From Hetaerina americana (Eukaryota; Arthropoda; Insecta; Odonata; Calopterygidae), in the NCBI GenBank assembly GCA_022747635.1, contig JAKTNV010000009.1, forward strand, positions 5,126,064-5,190,063: a DNA stretch of 64,000 bases. Direction: 5' to 3'. Under the pieces are notes generated by a model. It was not told the origin of the DNA, did no database searches, and was given only the letters and a program-made list of their open reading frames with translations. Below, in pieces: positions 46,058 to 57,186 of this stretch (position 1 is its first letter; every line of letters starts with the position of its first letter). A program made the position numbers and the translations under genes.

Positions 46058-46315
46058 CTATTGTACGGAAAAATTCACAGGAGAGGCACAATAATGGGCT
46101 GACACAATATAACACAAATAGAATAGAATAGCAACATTTAAGAGGACACTCACACGGTAAATTGTTCGAGCTTTCGGCCCTCTCGGAGGCCTTCTTCAAG
46201 TGAGACTGAAAATATGCTGTTGCTGTGGAGAGGGGAAAGAGATACCTATTACCCGTACCATTCAGATTGTATTTAACTATTGAGCCGCCATCTACGTGTA
46301 TCACCCTCTGGCATA
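46057..46315 (-). mobile_element. Possible Penelope-like terminal fragment
   Basis: Non-coding stretch abutting the (TA)n. On the minus strand, at about 46200-46165, it reads CTTGAAGAAGGCCTCCGAG and then AGGGCCGAAAGCTCG: a hairpin followed by GAAA. This resembles the sequence near the ends of Penelope-like retroelements, some of which carry hammerhead ribozymes. No GIY-YIG or reverse transcriptase sequence is present. The assignment is tentative. Confidence 0.35.
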
Positions 46316-46714
46316 CACAACTCGCAAGTTTTATTTCTCAATATCTCTCTCATTTCGTGAGAGTAATGGCATAGATATTGATCTCGGAGGATCTGATGGG
46401 AAGAAACCTCCTCCTCAGGATTTGTTTTGAAAAAACTCTTCCACAAGTATATTCGAACACATGTTTGCCAATTCTATCCACCAATTAACGCCGAATTGAC
46501 CCCCACTTACGATTACATTTCAAATTCCACTCGCCTAGCTTCTCATTAATATTGGTAAACTACCGTTTAACGTAGGTTTTGAATGAATACAGTCTCTGCG
46601 GGCGTAAAATAATACGTTTCTTTGCCTTTCCTGACAAAACAAGAGCTAACATCCGACACAATTATAACGTCTTCAACTTACACAATCCCATGTACTTCCT
46701 GCATAAACAATTAG
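46316..46714. other. No gene recognised
   Basis: Nothing identified. Confidence 0.45.
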
Positions 46715-46950
46715 ACAAAACTGTGAAATAAATATTTTGTGACTCGTAATAAAACAAAATCCAGCAACCTGTTCGACATCAAGTCCCTCTTCATCTCTGA
46801 GTACTTCCTTCATCCCGTCCAACAACTCTTTTCTATTCCTACCCCGTCCTCGTCTGCCTAACGTTCCCCCCCCCCCCATGCGCCGCAGTCTTCAACATCC
46901 CATCGCCAATCAGAAGACTCCGCATTCATTTTTCTCGCCTCCCTATGTTC
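46715..46950 (-). mobile_element. RTE-like LINE 3' end
   Basis: Minus-strand remains of MLKT, a GRRGRGRNRKELLDGMK region and a short UTR (ATATTTTGTGACTC on the plus strand), matching 14940-15120. It contains a run of about 13 C. Confidence 0.8.
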
Positions 46951-47404
46951 CCGCAGCCGCCGTCGCGCCGCTTAGCTGAAGCCCTCATCAGCCAGGGGGA
47001 TCCAACGAAGTCGCCCGCATGTCTCGCCCCATATTCTGTGCTCGACAACATAGAGAACTCTAATTCTAGAGAATTAGAGAGAGAAACATAGAGAATTCTA
47101 GAGAAACTAAGATTGTGGGAACTACATATTAGGTGTGACTAAGTGTCGACCCTATAGCCAATAATGAATATTTGAGAAATACTCAAACATTGATTTTTCA
47201 TAGTGATGACACCGTACAAATAATACAAGATTTGTTTAAAAAGAATCGGTAAAAATGTTTACCTGACATATGCTTGAAGTGATGAATGAAAACCATCGGC
47301 TAAGGTGTGCGTATGACTGCATATCGTATTGGCATAAGACAGTGACAGTGCAACCTGTTATAACTGAAAACTTTCTTCAGTTTAATTCTACCTAATAGTG
47401 TTAA
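46951..47404. other. No gene recognised
   Basis: Includes a small tandem around 47050-47105 (AGAGAATTCTAGAGAA-like units). Nothing else seen. Confidence 0.4.
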
Positions 47405-47642
47405 CTATCCGTTAGATCAGACCACAAAGATAAGATAAGGGAGATAGATTCCAGTACAGACAGATACAGATACTCGCTCTTTCCCCGGTCAATCAGGAAT
47501 CATAATAGCAAGAACCTCAAGTCACTACAGAAATATAAAAGACATCCGATTGACAAATCGGGAGAAGATTAAACGCTGCATACATAGACATAAGGTATAT
47601 TCGTAGGTGTGCATGTGTATGTCAGTTGATAATATACGGGAT
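47405..47642 (+). mobile_element. CR1-like LINE, end of ORF and part of UTR
   Basis: Starts AGATCAGACCACAAAGATAA (the RSDHKD region), then the UTR. It is cut off before the 3' hairpin and joined to an RTE-like fragment, so a later event removed its end. Confidence 0.75.
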
Positions 47643-47654
47643 ATTGTGTGGATA

Positions 47655-48115
47655 GATCTGTAATTGAAGTTCAGAAAGGGGAGAGGACCGCATGATGCCA
47701 TAGCAAAAGTTGGACCATTAATAGAGAGAAGCATTGAGTACAATCAGATTGTTATAAAATGTTTCGTAGATTTCGAAAATGAGTTTGATGGAGTAAATTG
47801 CATAAAATTAATCATGTATTACAGAAATTAGGGATATAGAGAATTGACAGGAGACTAGTCCGCGTCCCGTACATCCGCCACACTGCACAGGTGCGAGCGG
47901 CGGATGGAGAGTTGGGATGCGCAGTTTTAGGAAAGAGGAGTGGTGCAGGAGTGTCCCTTTTATAGATTCAGTTTTGCGGATTATTAAGTTTCGGTCAGCA
48001 AGGCAGGGAGTGTCTTCCAATCATTGATTAGCACAATGCAATCAATTCATAGGTATGGAATAAGGGGGAATGAAAAGCTAACATCTTGAAATTTTCAAAT
48101 GAGAAAAAGGCATAT
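47655..48115 (+). mobile_element. RTE-like LINE, decayed reverse transcriptase
   Basis: Blocks still visible: GRGPHDAIAK (normally GRGTRDAI), CFVDFENEFDGVN, and AQVRAADGELGCAV at 47887-47930. Very degenerate and without its 3' end. Confidence 0.75.
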
Positions 48116-48269
48116 CCATGCGTTAAAATAGAAGATCATAAAAAAGTAGTGACTGCATAGGATATTTTACAAGGAGGTCATTAATAACAGGGACGTTGAC
48201 GACAAACGTGAAGAAAACACGGTGAAACTTAAATATGGATTGTGTTTTTTCCCAGCGCGGAAACATTGT

Positions 48270-48515
48270 CTCTAAGATACATACTTGAGCACAGTGAGAA
48301 TCCATTCGATCCGGACCAGGTCAAATGCTTTCTCAACATCGATAGCCAGCAGTGATAAAAAACGATCACCATACAAGGGCGCGGAAAAAATAATGTCGCG
48401 AATTAAAAGTGCTGCATCGAAGATGTTTCGCGTTTTTGACACTGCGTACTGGGATGGAGAAAGGACGATGTCGGCAGCAGCCGTCATTCTACATCGTAGG
48501 ACGTGCGCCAATATT
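48270..48515 (-). mobile_element. Third LINE type, reverse transcriptase fragment
   Basis: The minus strand encodes RMTAAADIVLSPSQYAV, then IFDAALLIRDIIF and LLAIDVEKAFDLVRIEWIL. This is the order of an L1/Tx1-like polymerase (LSP.Q.AF.gR, then DVEKAFD). It differs from both the CR1-like and RTE-like copies. The frame is open in this segment. A mariner was inserted at its 5' side (48517). Confidence 0.65.
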
Positions 48516-48516
48516 A

Positions 48517-49269
48517 CGAGGGTCATCCGGAAAGTAGTACCCGTTCGTGCCGCATGAAGTGCTGACGACGCGAGTAGCCGCTGGACGAGGTCAGATAGCT
48601 TCAGTGGCTTGTCTGCCTTCTCTGAGCCAAGTTGCGTGACGCTAGCATTGCCTGTGTTGTTTCTGTGATTGTTTACAATGTTTAAAAAAATTGAGAACGC
48701 CGCCAGTTGTGAAGTGAGGGCAGTGATTAAATTCCTCAATGCAAGAAACGTTCGCCCATGTGATATTCATCGCCAATTAAAGGAGGTGTATGGAGACAAT
48801 GTAATGGACGAGTCGTCTGTTCGGCGGTGGTGTCGCAACTTCAACATGGGGAGGGGGAACACACACGACGATGAGCGTTCGGAGAGACCGTCTGTCATTA
48901 CAGACCAACTGGTGAGCTCAGTTGACGAATTCGTGAGGAACGATCGGCGCGTCACAATTGATGACATCTGTGAGCATTTTCCCAATGTTTCTCGAACAAT
49001 TGTTCATGAAATTGTTAAACACCATCTGCATTATGCAAAAATTTGTGCAAGATGGGTCCCTCGCGTATCTCAATGAGCTGGCGGCGAAGGACTATGCAGC
49101 AGGAATACAGAAACTTGTCACACGTTATGACAAATGCCTTAATTTGCTTGGAGATTATGTTGAGAAGTAGTTTAAAGTATCCTCTTTCAAATAAAATTTT
49201 TTATGTTTGTTAATATTTACTTTTGTGTCTTTATTTCACGAACGGGTACTACTTTCCGGATGACCCTCG
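48517..49269 (+). mobile_element. Mariner with perfect 33-bp ends (copy F)
   Basis: The inverted repeats 48517-48549 and 49237-49269 are identical over 33 bp (CGAGGGTCATCCGGAAAG...). TA lies on both sides (48515-48516 and 49270-49271), as expected for a mariner target duplication. At 753 bp the element is an internal-deletion derivative. Perfect ends and an intact N-terminal frame make it the youngest-looking DNA transposon here. It sits inside an L1/Tx1-like LINE remnant. Confidence 0.95.
48678..49076 (+). CDS. Truncated mariner transposase: DNA-binding domain only
   Basis: 132 residues from ATG 48678. Residues 1-60 form the first helix-turn-helix (AVIKFLNARNVRPCDIHRQL, SSVRRWCRNFNMGR). HDDERSERPSVITDQLV and a second helix-turn-helix (RRVTIDDICEHFPNVSRTIV) follow, and the end is HYAKICARWVPRV plus two residues and a stop. 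All catalytic aspartates are missing. The deletion joins this to the C-terminal end of the transposase in another frame (LAAKDYAAGIQKLVTRYD, ending DYVEK near 49170). If expressed, the product could bind mariner ends without cutting, as a possible repressor. Expression is unknown. A TTG nine bases upstream is in frame, but the ATG is the natural start. Confidence 0.6.
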   Translation: MFKKIENAASCEVRAVIKFLNARNVRPCDIHRQLKEVYGDNVMDESSVRRWCRNFNMGRGNTHDDERSERPSVITDQLVSSVDEFVRNDRRVTIDDICEHFPNVSRTIVHEIVKHHLHYAKICARWVPRVSQ

Positions 49270-49271
49270 TA

Positions 49272-51599
49272 GTTGTAGATGATGGCCGAAAGGTATAATA
49301 AAGTAAATTATCATGACATCACTTCAAAACATTTCGGTAATTCGTGGTGCTAATCATAGTATCTACATCGACAGACTATACTTCGCTTTGCTTTGAACTT
49401 CACTCGCCAGAAATTAAAAAATGAACTTGTTCTAATTTTTCCTTTACATAAAATTAATCTATGAATATCTATTAAACACAAAAAAAACATACGGAACGAG
49501 CAAAGAGAGCGTCGGTGGACTGCGGAGACTAAAGACGTGGGAAAGAGACGGAAAAATTGGTGAACCTTGTCGCTACTCCATTATCCATCCCCCTCGCTAC
49601 TCCTCCTCCCACCTGACTCCTTCAACTTCCCTGATGTGTGTCCGGCACCCCCTCCCCCACAGTCCCCCCCCCCCGGCATCCCCCCTCCCACGACCGCTCC
49701 CTTCAATCCCCCCCCGTCCACCCTGCTCGCCCAATCACACGCCGCAATTCCAAACTCTTTCGAAAGCAAGACGTTCCCCAGAGGATTCCGACCACGTAAC
49801 CCATTTTGCGGGCCCATTTGCCCCTTGGGAAGGGTGGGAGGGGGCGGACAGGTGGGCGGGTGGGGGAGGGGACGGGCGGATGGAGGCGTTTCAGGGTCCA
49901 GCAGGGAGAAGAACACCGTCTAGAATCGACGTTTCGCAAGGTATTGATGCAGTGAATTTGGTAAGGAAATACATACATCTCGAAGTAACAGGGTTTAGAG
50001 TGTGTGGAATTTGCAAAGAAAATATTAAGGACTGATTTTAATCATGGTCGCACATTTGAAGAAACTGACCTACGGTTGCAACAGTGTGTCGAATTCGGGA
50101 CTTTTCCTTGTTGAAACATAAGTGGCAAACAGAACAATGATGGTAAAATAATACTGACTAAATATATGATGTTGCAATACGAGAAAGAGTGACTTGATTT
50201 CATGAGTAAATTGTACCCAAATGGCGTCGTGGGTGCTGATAAATTACGCTGGTTTACTTTGAGACATACAAGCAATCCAGAGTTAATTGATGAGTTTAAA
50301 TTACATTCGACTATATTGACTTACGTCTGATTCTTTCCCTACCTTGTTCTAATACAGGGGTTTCCAAAATTATTGGTTTGAATGCAATATTAAAATCACC
50401 ATTTAAACGTTGACAATTCATAATTCCGTCTTTTGGATGACGCGTTTCAATGTACCAAGCGACCCCGGCCGTAATGAGTCTCATTACATCCATGAGGAGA
50501 GAAAATTTCCAATAATTTCAAACCTGATCCCCGCTATGGGAGTTATGGTGAACGAATTGGTGGCCATCCCATTTATTTTTCCGCGTCTTAATGACTGAGA
50601 TTACTGATTTATTTAAAGAGTTTTATTACTTAATTACAGAGTTTATGGAGTGCTGGGTAGTGGCATTTACGGTGACGAATGCATATTCACGTGGCAACGC
50701 GGAAACTCGGCGATTCGCACATCGCTGAGCCGGGACGCCGTGAATATTAGACGTGAGGTGATATTTCCGACTCCGCGCAAAATCGATCATTAAATTCGGA
50801 CATCGAGAGAAGGTGAAGGGAGTAGAGATAGAAAGAGACGAGGATGAAGGAATTGAGGAAGAAGAAGTGGGTGGGGGATGAGGGATGAGAGAGGCCGAAG
50901 TGGAGAGAAGGATGGGCGGGAGGGAAGTGCTCATCTCGCCGGGAGTGCCGGGACGGGCGGCGGCTTCGAATAGCCAGTGCTTCCTGTTCGTCTGGAGTGC
51001 CGTGCGTGGCCGGGAGGAAGAGGCGAGGCAGCCGGGTGAAGAGTGGCGGCCGAGTCAAGTGGACAAAGAGGCGGCAGTAGGAACGGACGGCAAGGCGGAT
51101 TATAATCCAACCCGGGAACTCCACACACGCTTGTCGTCCTAGTGGCGCCTGCAGAAATCCTCCTTTCGTTGCCATTCAGGGGTGCGGGCGGAGGCCACTA
51201 ACCCTGCGAAGGGAAATGGCACAGGAGACCATTAACGCAATGTCAGCGGGGGTGTCGACCATGGCGCGTAGGAAGTCTTAGGAGTAAAGATATCTGCTGT
51301 TGGAAAAGAAGTCGGTGGGGGGGGGGGGAATCTTGTAGGAAACGAAGTTTCTATTGAAAAGTTGGGGAAATTCTACCATCACATGGTCAAGCAACTCATG
51401 TTCTCAAGAACATGAGTATGTAGGTAGGTGGGGGAATTTGACACACCGCTGCAGACAGTGGAACTGTCCCCTCTACAGGAAGAGACGAGTGATGGAAGCG
51501 GGCACTTAAACACAGAAAAGCAGAGCAAACGATACTGTAAAGAGCACTACATAATTTAAAGGTATTCTAATGAGGTCATGCGGAAAGAAAGGGTTTTGA
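49272..51599. other. GC-rich asymmetric patches, no gene recognised
   Basis: 49560-49730 is C-rich and 49830-49900 G-rich. 50780-51130 is purine- and CpG-rich. Open frames there are Pro/Gly/Arg-rich on both strands. 50311-50598 has open frames on both strands with ordinary composition but no known domain. Confidence 0.4.
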
Positions 51600-51875
51600 C
51601 GACGAAACACAAGAGATTAGTGAAAGTACATGCAATTGAGTAGAACTAATTATTTTTTAGATGCTGAGGGTGGCAAGTGGAATTTTTGCTATCTATCTAT
51701 CCCTGCAGTTGCTATCCCGTATTGTCCGTGGGAAGAAGGAGTCCTTGAGTCGGCTGGTTCTGGCATCTATTTCCCGAATTTTATATGTATGATCCAAGCG
51801 ACCAATGTACGTTGGAGTGCAAATAATCTACGTGACCTCGGTGTTGTAACATGCGGATCTGAATTTACTTAGTAA
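51600..51875 (-). mobile_element. CR1-like LINE, end of ORF
   Basis: On the minus strand: IGRLDHTYKIREIDARTSR and LKDSFFPRTIRDSNCR, nearly the same as 33890-34020, then the first part of the UTR. The 3' end is missing. Confidence 0.85.
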
Positions 51876-52794
51876 GTGCACCCTGGCATTTGTACCCCCG
51901 CCGGCCATTTTCGTCACCACCCTTCTCCAAACATCTCCTCAGTAGTTCCCCTTCCTCGCCACTCTCCTCACCGCAAGACTTGGAATCTTCGCCCACTGAT
52001 TGGTCGGAATGGTAATGGGAATCGAAGGGAAGGAGACGGACTCCATTCCGCCGCTCGAAGATGGAGCCGTCAGAGCGTTGCCCCGGCGGGAGAGGCCGAC
52101 TTGAAAGATATCGCCGCAATAGGGATCAGGGAAGACAAGGCAGCCTAACTCCCCACTCCCCCCTGCCCACACGAGGATAGTTCATCCCAAATGGGATTCA
52201 TGTCCGTGCGGCAAGGCCCGAATCCTCACCGCTAGGATACGCAAGGATTCGCAATATATCGCCAACCCGTCTTCCATTCGGCGGAGTCACACACGGCTCT
52301 GGAGAAATGGGTCCATTACTCTCAGTCGCCTCCATGATGCATAATTTCCCAAAACGTCATGTTTTGGGGAAAATATCGTTTTCTCGTCTTTCATGGCATC
52401 CGTAGTAGGCATCGGAGAAGAATCACGGATTGGTTGCCATGACCACCGGAAAAATTTAGTTTGATTTATAAAACATTTACTGATTCTTAATGAAATTGCA
52501 CCTAGGAGTATCCTATTAATCTATTCACCACAAAGGGAAGCTGTTTGACATATTAAAAGGGATTGATACTTTGTAATTTTCATCTTTTACCTCATTCAGC
52601 TTTTAATAAACACTCTCAAGAGTTTATTCTAATATTTCACTAACTCTAAATATTCTAAAGATTCTTTGTAATCCGAATGTATAAAGAGTATCTGTTTTAT
52701 TTATTGAGGAATGAATGTTATATTTATATATATGTAGGCCTTGCGAAATTCATCTTATTTTGTTTATACTGGAGGGTATAAAGGCCTTTTAGGG
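51876..52794. other. No gene recognised
   Basis: Mixed composition; open frames at 51865-52172 overlap on both strands with no family. Confidence 0.45.
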
Positions 52795-53112
52795 GAATCA
52801 GGCTGGGAGCCACTTGAGAAACGAAGAGAACAAGCGAGGCTTGAGACTTTTAGGGAGGTTCAGAACAACAGAGGCTAAAAATTAACAACTAAAGGAATCA
52901 TAATTATGGCCATACACTACATTGATAGATCAGACCACAAAGATAGAATAATGGAGGTGGACTCCAGCACAGATAGACACATAAACACTCATTCTTTCCC
53001 CGAACAATCAGGATTCGTTATTCTAAAAAACCAAAGTCGCCATGGAAGTAGGAAATACATTGAATGTACAAGTCAGAAAAAGGTTAAACACTGCAAAGGC
53101 ATCAGTTATATT
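52795..53112 (+). mobile_element. CR1-like LINE, end of ORF and UTR
   Basis: GGCTGGGAGCCACTTGAGAA, then the YIDRSDHKDRIMEVDSSTD region and NTHSFPEQSGF. It stops in the UTR and meets an opposite-strand copy. Confidence 0.85.
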
Positions 53113-53114
53113 TC

Positions 53115-53785
53115 TAATCTTGCCAATCTACAACCAAAAAGGCGTATGTATTTATGGAAAAACCTTTATTACACACACGCATGCAAATACATACTATACT
53201 ATCAACTAACATACGCATGTACAGCTACGAATATACCTTATGTGTATCCAACGTTAAATCTAGTCCTGACTTGTAAATTAAATGTATTTGATATTTTCAT
53301 GAACTGAACGGCAAAAGAGAGAGGCTAATGGCTGCAAGGGCAAGGCTGCGCCTTTAGAAGGTCATGATGGATTTGAATTTCCAGAGTGACTTCGGTTTCT
53401 TACTGTTATGATTTCTGAGTGTTCGGCGAAAGAATGAGTATTTGTATCTAACTGTCTGCATTGGAGTCTATCTCCCTTAGTTTATCTTTGTGGTCTGATC
53501 TACCCAAGTAGTGTGGGGCCATTATAATTCCTTCAGTGTCATAGTTAAACTCGTTTGTTCTGAACCTTTCTAAAAGTCTAAGCCTCGCTTGTTCTCTCCG
53601 CACTTCAAGTGGTTCCCAGCCTAAATCCCCTAAGAGACCTGTAACACTTGTGTTCTTATCATAACAATTTTTCACGAATCTGGCGGATTTTCTCCGGACT
53701 TCATGTGATCATTTTTGCCAAAATTGTTCCCAAGGATCTTGTGGCATATTCCAAATGAGGCCTGACTAGAGCGAAATATTTTTAT
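53115..53785 (-). mobile_element. CR1-like LINE, C-terminus and UTR
   Basis: On the minus strand: KNCYDKNTSVTGLLGDLGWE, PLEVRREQARLRLLERF and HYLGRSDHKDKLREIDSN, then a UTR down to about 53115. About 80 bp near 53310-53390 do not fit the family and may be an insertion. It faces the plus-strand copy at 52795, so the pair forms a large imperfect inverted repeat. Confidence 0.85.
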
Positions 53786-54936
53786 AGTATGTTGAATTGC
53801 TTAGCACACAAAAATGAAATGAAAAATAATGTTCCGAAAAGAAGAATTATTTGTCCTAATTATCTCGGTCCTCCTAAATAAAAAAAGGCTTCTCAAGTAA
53901 ATCCTGTAATAAGGTTAATTTTCCTGCATAAAAGTATGAGGGAAAAACACATTGTGAAGGGCAAAGGGAGTGAGCGCCATTGATTCCCAACGGTGCTAGC
54001 GTAAACGAATTCTAATCGAAAAAAAAGTAATAATCTCGTCGATTAACCCCCGTTGTACTCCGCTGTGGAAAAACTAACGCGGCGGGATTTGTCATGTTCA
54101 ATGCATATTCCTAGTTTCATTGAACTCTCTCGAAAAAAATACTCCCTAAGCATAGGCTCAGGAGGCAAATAAAAAAGTAAGTGGTGTCCGCGTCATATCC
54201 AGGTTGATAACATCACATAAAACTACGGATTTCCAACGGTGACGGGGGAGGGGGGGTGCAGAAATAAAAGAGCCGAAGATTAAATTTTTAAAGAAGGGAT
54301 TATCCCTCTTTACGTGTGGTCACCGTGAATTATTAACACCGTGGTACTTTTCGCCGCAGTAAAGGTCCCCAAGTCCCTCTCCCATCCCCCTCCGCAAAGG
54401 GTGGGAGGAAATAAATCAGCCTCATAAATACGATTTCCGGTTTTCATGGCAATCCTTGAGGTCGCACTTGAAGGAAGCGAGGGTGGAGAGGGAGGGGTAG
54501 AGAGGGGCGGGAGGGAGGGAGAGTGGGAGGGGGTGGTGGTGCAGAGGGGTGGGCCGGCATTAAGGCGAGAGTTTGGAGGCGTGAAATTGAGTGGGATTCC
54601 AGATTGTGGGGGGGGGGTGGGAGATAAGGAGGGGAGGAGAGGGAGGGGAGGGGAGGTGATGGGCAGTAAGGAATTGGGAAGGAGTGGACCGAAGAGACTT
54701 GGGATCCCCGGCAGAGAGGGAGGCCGCGGAGGAAATGGAAGGGGTTTCGAAGGGGTTTCGGTGGCGGGCGACCGCACGTGCGGATGCTCCGTCAGCGGGT
54801 GAACCCGACGCCGGGGTTGGAGGGAGGAAGTCTTTGCCATGGAAAAGGATAATTTCTAACTCAATTTATTTCATTTCTAGTTTTAATCGACAATATGGTG
54901 TGCCAAAAAAAATTGAGAAATCATTAAGGTACATGG
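53786..54936. other. G-rich tract, no gene recognised
   Basis: 54470-54700 is G-rich on the plus strand with several GGG runs. 54509-54527 meets the pattern of four G3 runs with short loops, so a G-quadruplex is possible. The 118- and 176-codon open frames over it are composition artefacts. The rest is AT-rich. Confidence 0.45.
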
Positions 54937-55498
54937 TTTGTATAAAAAACATCGGGATAAGTTTCGAAAAATAAGACATAGTACTTCAGGTATTTCTACA
55001 ATGCCTCCAAGTTCTTAAATCGTTACATCCCTTGAGCGTCGACACACTTTTGCCCTTGCGGCTTTTCCTCGACTCCCTGGTAGGCTAAAGGTCCTTAAGG
55101 GTACGCGTGCAAGCTTCTTTGACGGCACTTAGGGTCCCATTGTGGTGTCCTTTGACGGAGAAATTCACTTTTGGGAATAGAAATAATAGTCTCCTGGTGC
55201 AAAGTCGGGACTGTGAAGGGGTTGGGGAATCGTCGCGATGTCGTTGCAGAAATTCTTCGCCAAGGGGACGCTGGACTGCTTTTTTTTTGGTCGTCAGTCG
55301 AAAAACCTTCGGGAGGACGAGTTTATCGTAGATCTTTCGCTTTTTCAAATTTTAAATGATAATGGTGTGTACACTTTCACTGTTTATCAATGCCAATATA
55401 CGATCTGTAATCATGCAAACACTTAACAACCGACAGTCTGAATTCAGAACTTCACGCGCACGTCAGGAAACAATTGTAACCGATACTTTTTATACAAA
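54937..55498 (-). mobile_element. Deleted mariner relic, copy C, both ends visible
   Basis: About 560 bp. The left end, TTTGTATAAAAAACATCGGG, is answered on the other strand at the right end by TTTGTATAAAAAGTATCGG. The minus strand encodes broken mariner blocks: DIATIPQP and a shifted LFLFPKVNFSVKGHH with AVKEACTRTLKDL, then a CVDAQG-like region. Upstream of about 55250 it is a non-coding leader. The N-terminus and the first catalytic block are gone. Closest relatives: 224-790 and 8640-9050. Confidence 0.8.
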
Positions 55499-56464
55499 CT
55501 TTCAATAATATCAGCCATCAAACACTGTGGAAAGTAACTAAGTGATTAGACTAGAATTACATTGCATTACCTTATTAAATGCTACTACTTTTAACTATGA
55601 ACCATTTAGGGTCAAGGCCTGATTACCCTATCTAAAGCTATCCATTCTTCTAAGCCTGCATTTTAAAGCCATATCCTCTCCGGAGTCGTCTAAATCTTGG
55701 CCAACTTGATCTGAGTGGGTCCGTGTCTTCTACAGAAAGGGCCGTTGCTGACGCAAAAAAAGTGCTTTAGTGGTATCTCTTTGTTGGTTATCATGCATGT
55801 AAACTAATGCACTGTCTCCCACGTGTTATTTCTAAGCATCTGGCAGAACTATAACTCCTTAAAATATTAACTACAGTACCATCACAATCTTAAACTCGAA
55901 AATCTATTATTTCAAAATTCTACTCAGCCAAAACATTTCGAATAAACATCCGTACGAATGAATCTTACGTCTTCACTCCTGAGGCATGTGACACGTTCTT
56001 AACAATGAGGACGTCTTCCCATTTACTCAACGCGCTCTTCCTCTGTTTGCGTTCGTCTCGCATTCACACACGGTGAAGTCAATATACTACCACAATCGTA
56101 AGTCCCCAAAGTTGTTTGATGCTAGCGATTCAGAGACTCGCTCGGAAATACGTTGACTCTCACGTGCTATATCCATGCAAATACTGTCAGGAGTTCAATA
56201 TTTAAAAGAGAAATTTTTCCCGGTAAATCCATCGGTTTTAACTCCAAGCGCTAGGTTCAACATCCAAGTATAATTCCGATGCTATCTCTTTAACGAGTAC
56301 ATTAACTCCGTCATAGAACCTGTTGCGCATCAAGGATTCCCGTACTATATACCCTTCGTTTACTTTTCGTCTCCATGATTTTAAGGTTGCCTAGAGACGT
56401 TCTTCGGTCCTTTCTCCGACCCTTGAGGAACTCTTGCACCAATGGCTAGAATATACTTTACGTC
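55499..56464. other. No gene recognised
   Basis: AT-rich DNA, nothing identified. Confidence 0.5.
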
Positions 56465-56925
56465 TACGGAAAGCAACCCTTACACCCCACACACATACAA
56501 TTACACAAACTGCCGACTAACATACACGTACACCTACAAGTAAATCTTTGCAACGTTAAATCTTTTCCTGACTTGTAAATCGAATGTCTGGAATATTTCC
56601 ATAGTGATTTTGGTTTCTTACTATTATGATTCCTGATTGTTTGGGGCAAGAACGAGTATCTGTTTCTATCTGTACTGGAGCCTATTTCAGTTATATTATC
56701 TTTGTGGTCTAATCTGCCCAAGCTGTGCGAGGCCGTAGTAATCATTCCTTTAGTGTCATTTGCTAAACTCGTTTCTTCTGAACCTTTCTAAAAGTCATAA
56801 GTCTCGCTTGTTCTCTTCGCCTCTCAAGTGCCTCGCGGCCCAATTACACTGAAAGGCCTGTCACACTCGCCTTCTCATCATAAAACTTATTCACGAATCT
56901 CGCGGATTTCTAGACAGAAGCGTGA
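56465..56925 (-). mobile_element. CR1-like LINE, C-terminus and UTR
   Basis: On the minus strand, decayed codons for the NKFYDEKASVTGLS-like region, the SLGRLDHKDNITEIGSSTD block and YSFLPQTIRNHN, and then the UTR. The 3' hairpin is missing. Confidence 0.8.
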
Positions 56926-57186
56926 CCATTCCTACGCATGCTTGCAATCAGAATAATTTCGTTACTTCAGATATTTTTGTCACCTGGTGAGCTGGAACGA
57001 TATGGCAATCTCCATGAGACTCCGAATCGACTTAAGGTATGCTATTTTTATGCATCATTATCATTTTGAAGTTGAATTAATTCCATGAATATCTCCCAAG
57101 TAATTTTAAATAATATATTAAGACTCAAGGAGTGAAAGAGAAGTTTAATATGCGTCTTTAGTCTGACATACATTTCTTCCATTGTA

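Noticed and set aside
53115..53785. Twin-priming inversion of a single LINE
   Set aside because: Both arms contain the same C-terminal codons, so two separate copies are needed.
54310..54840. 176-codon Pro-rich open frame on the minus strand
   Set aside because: Composition artefact of the G-rich tract; opposite-strand frames are equally long.
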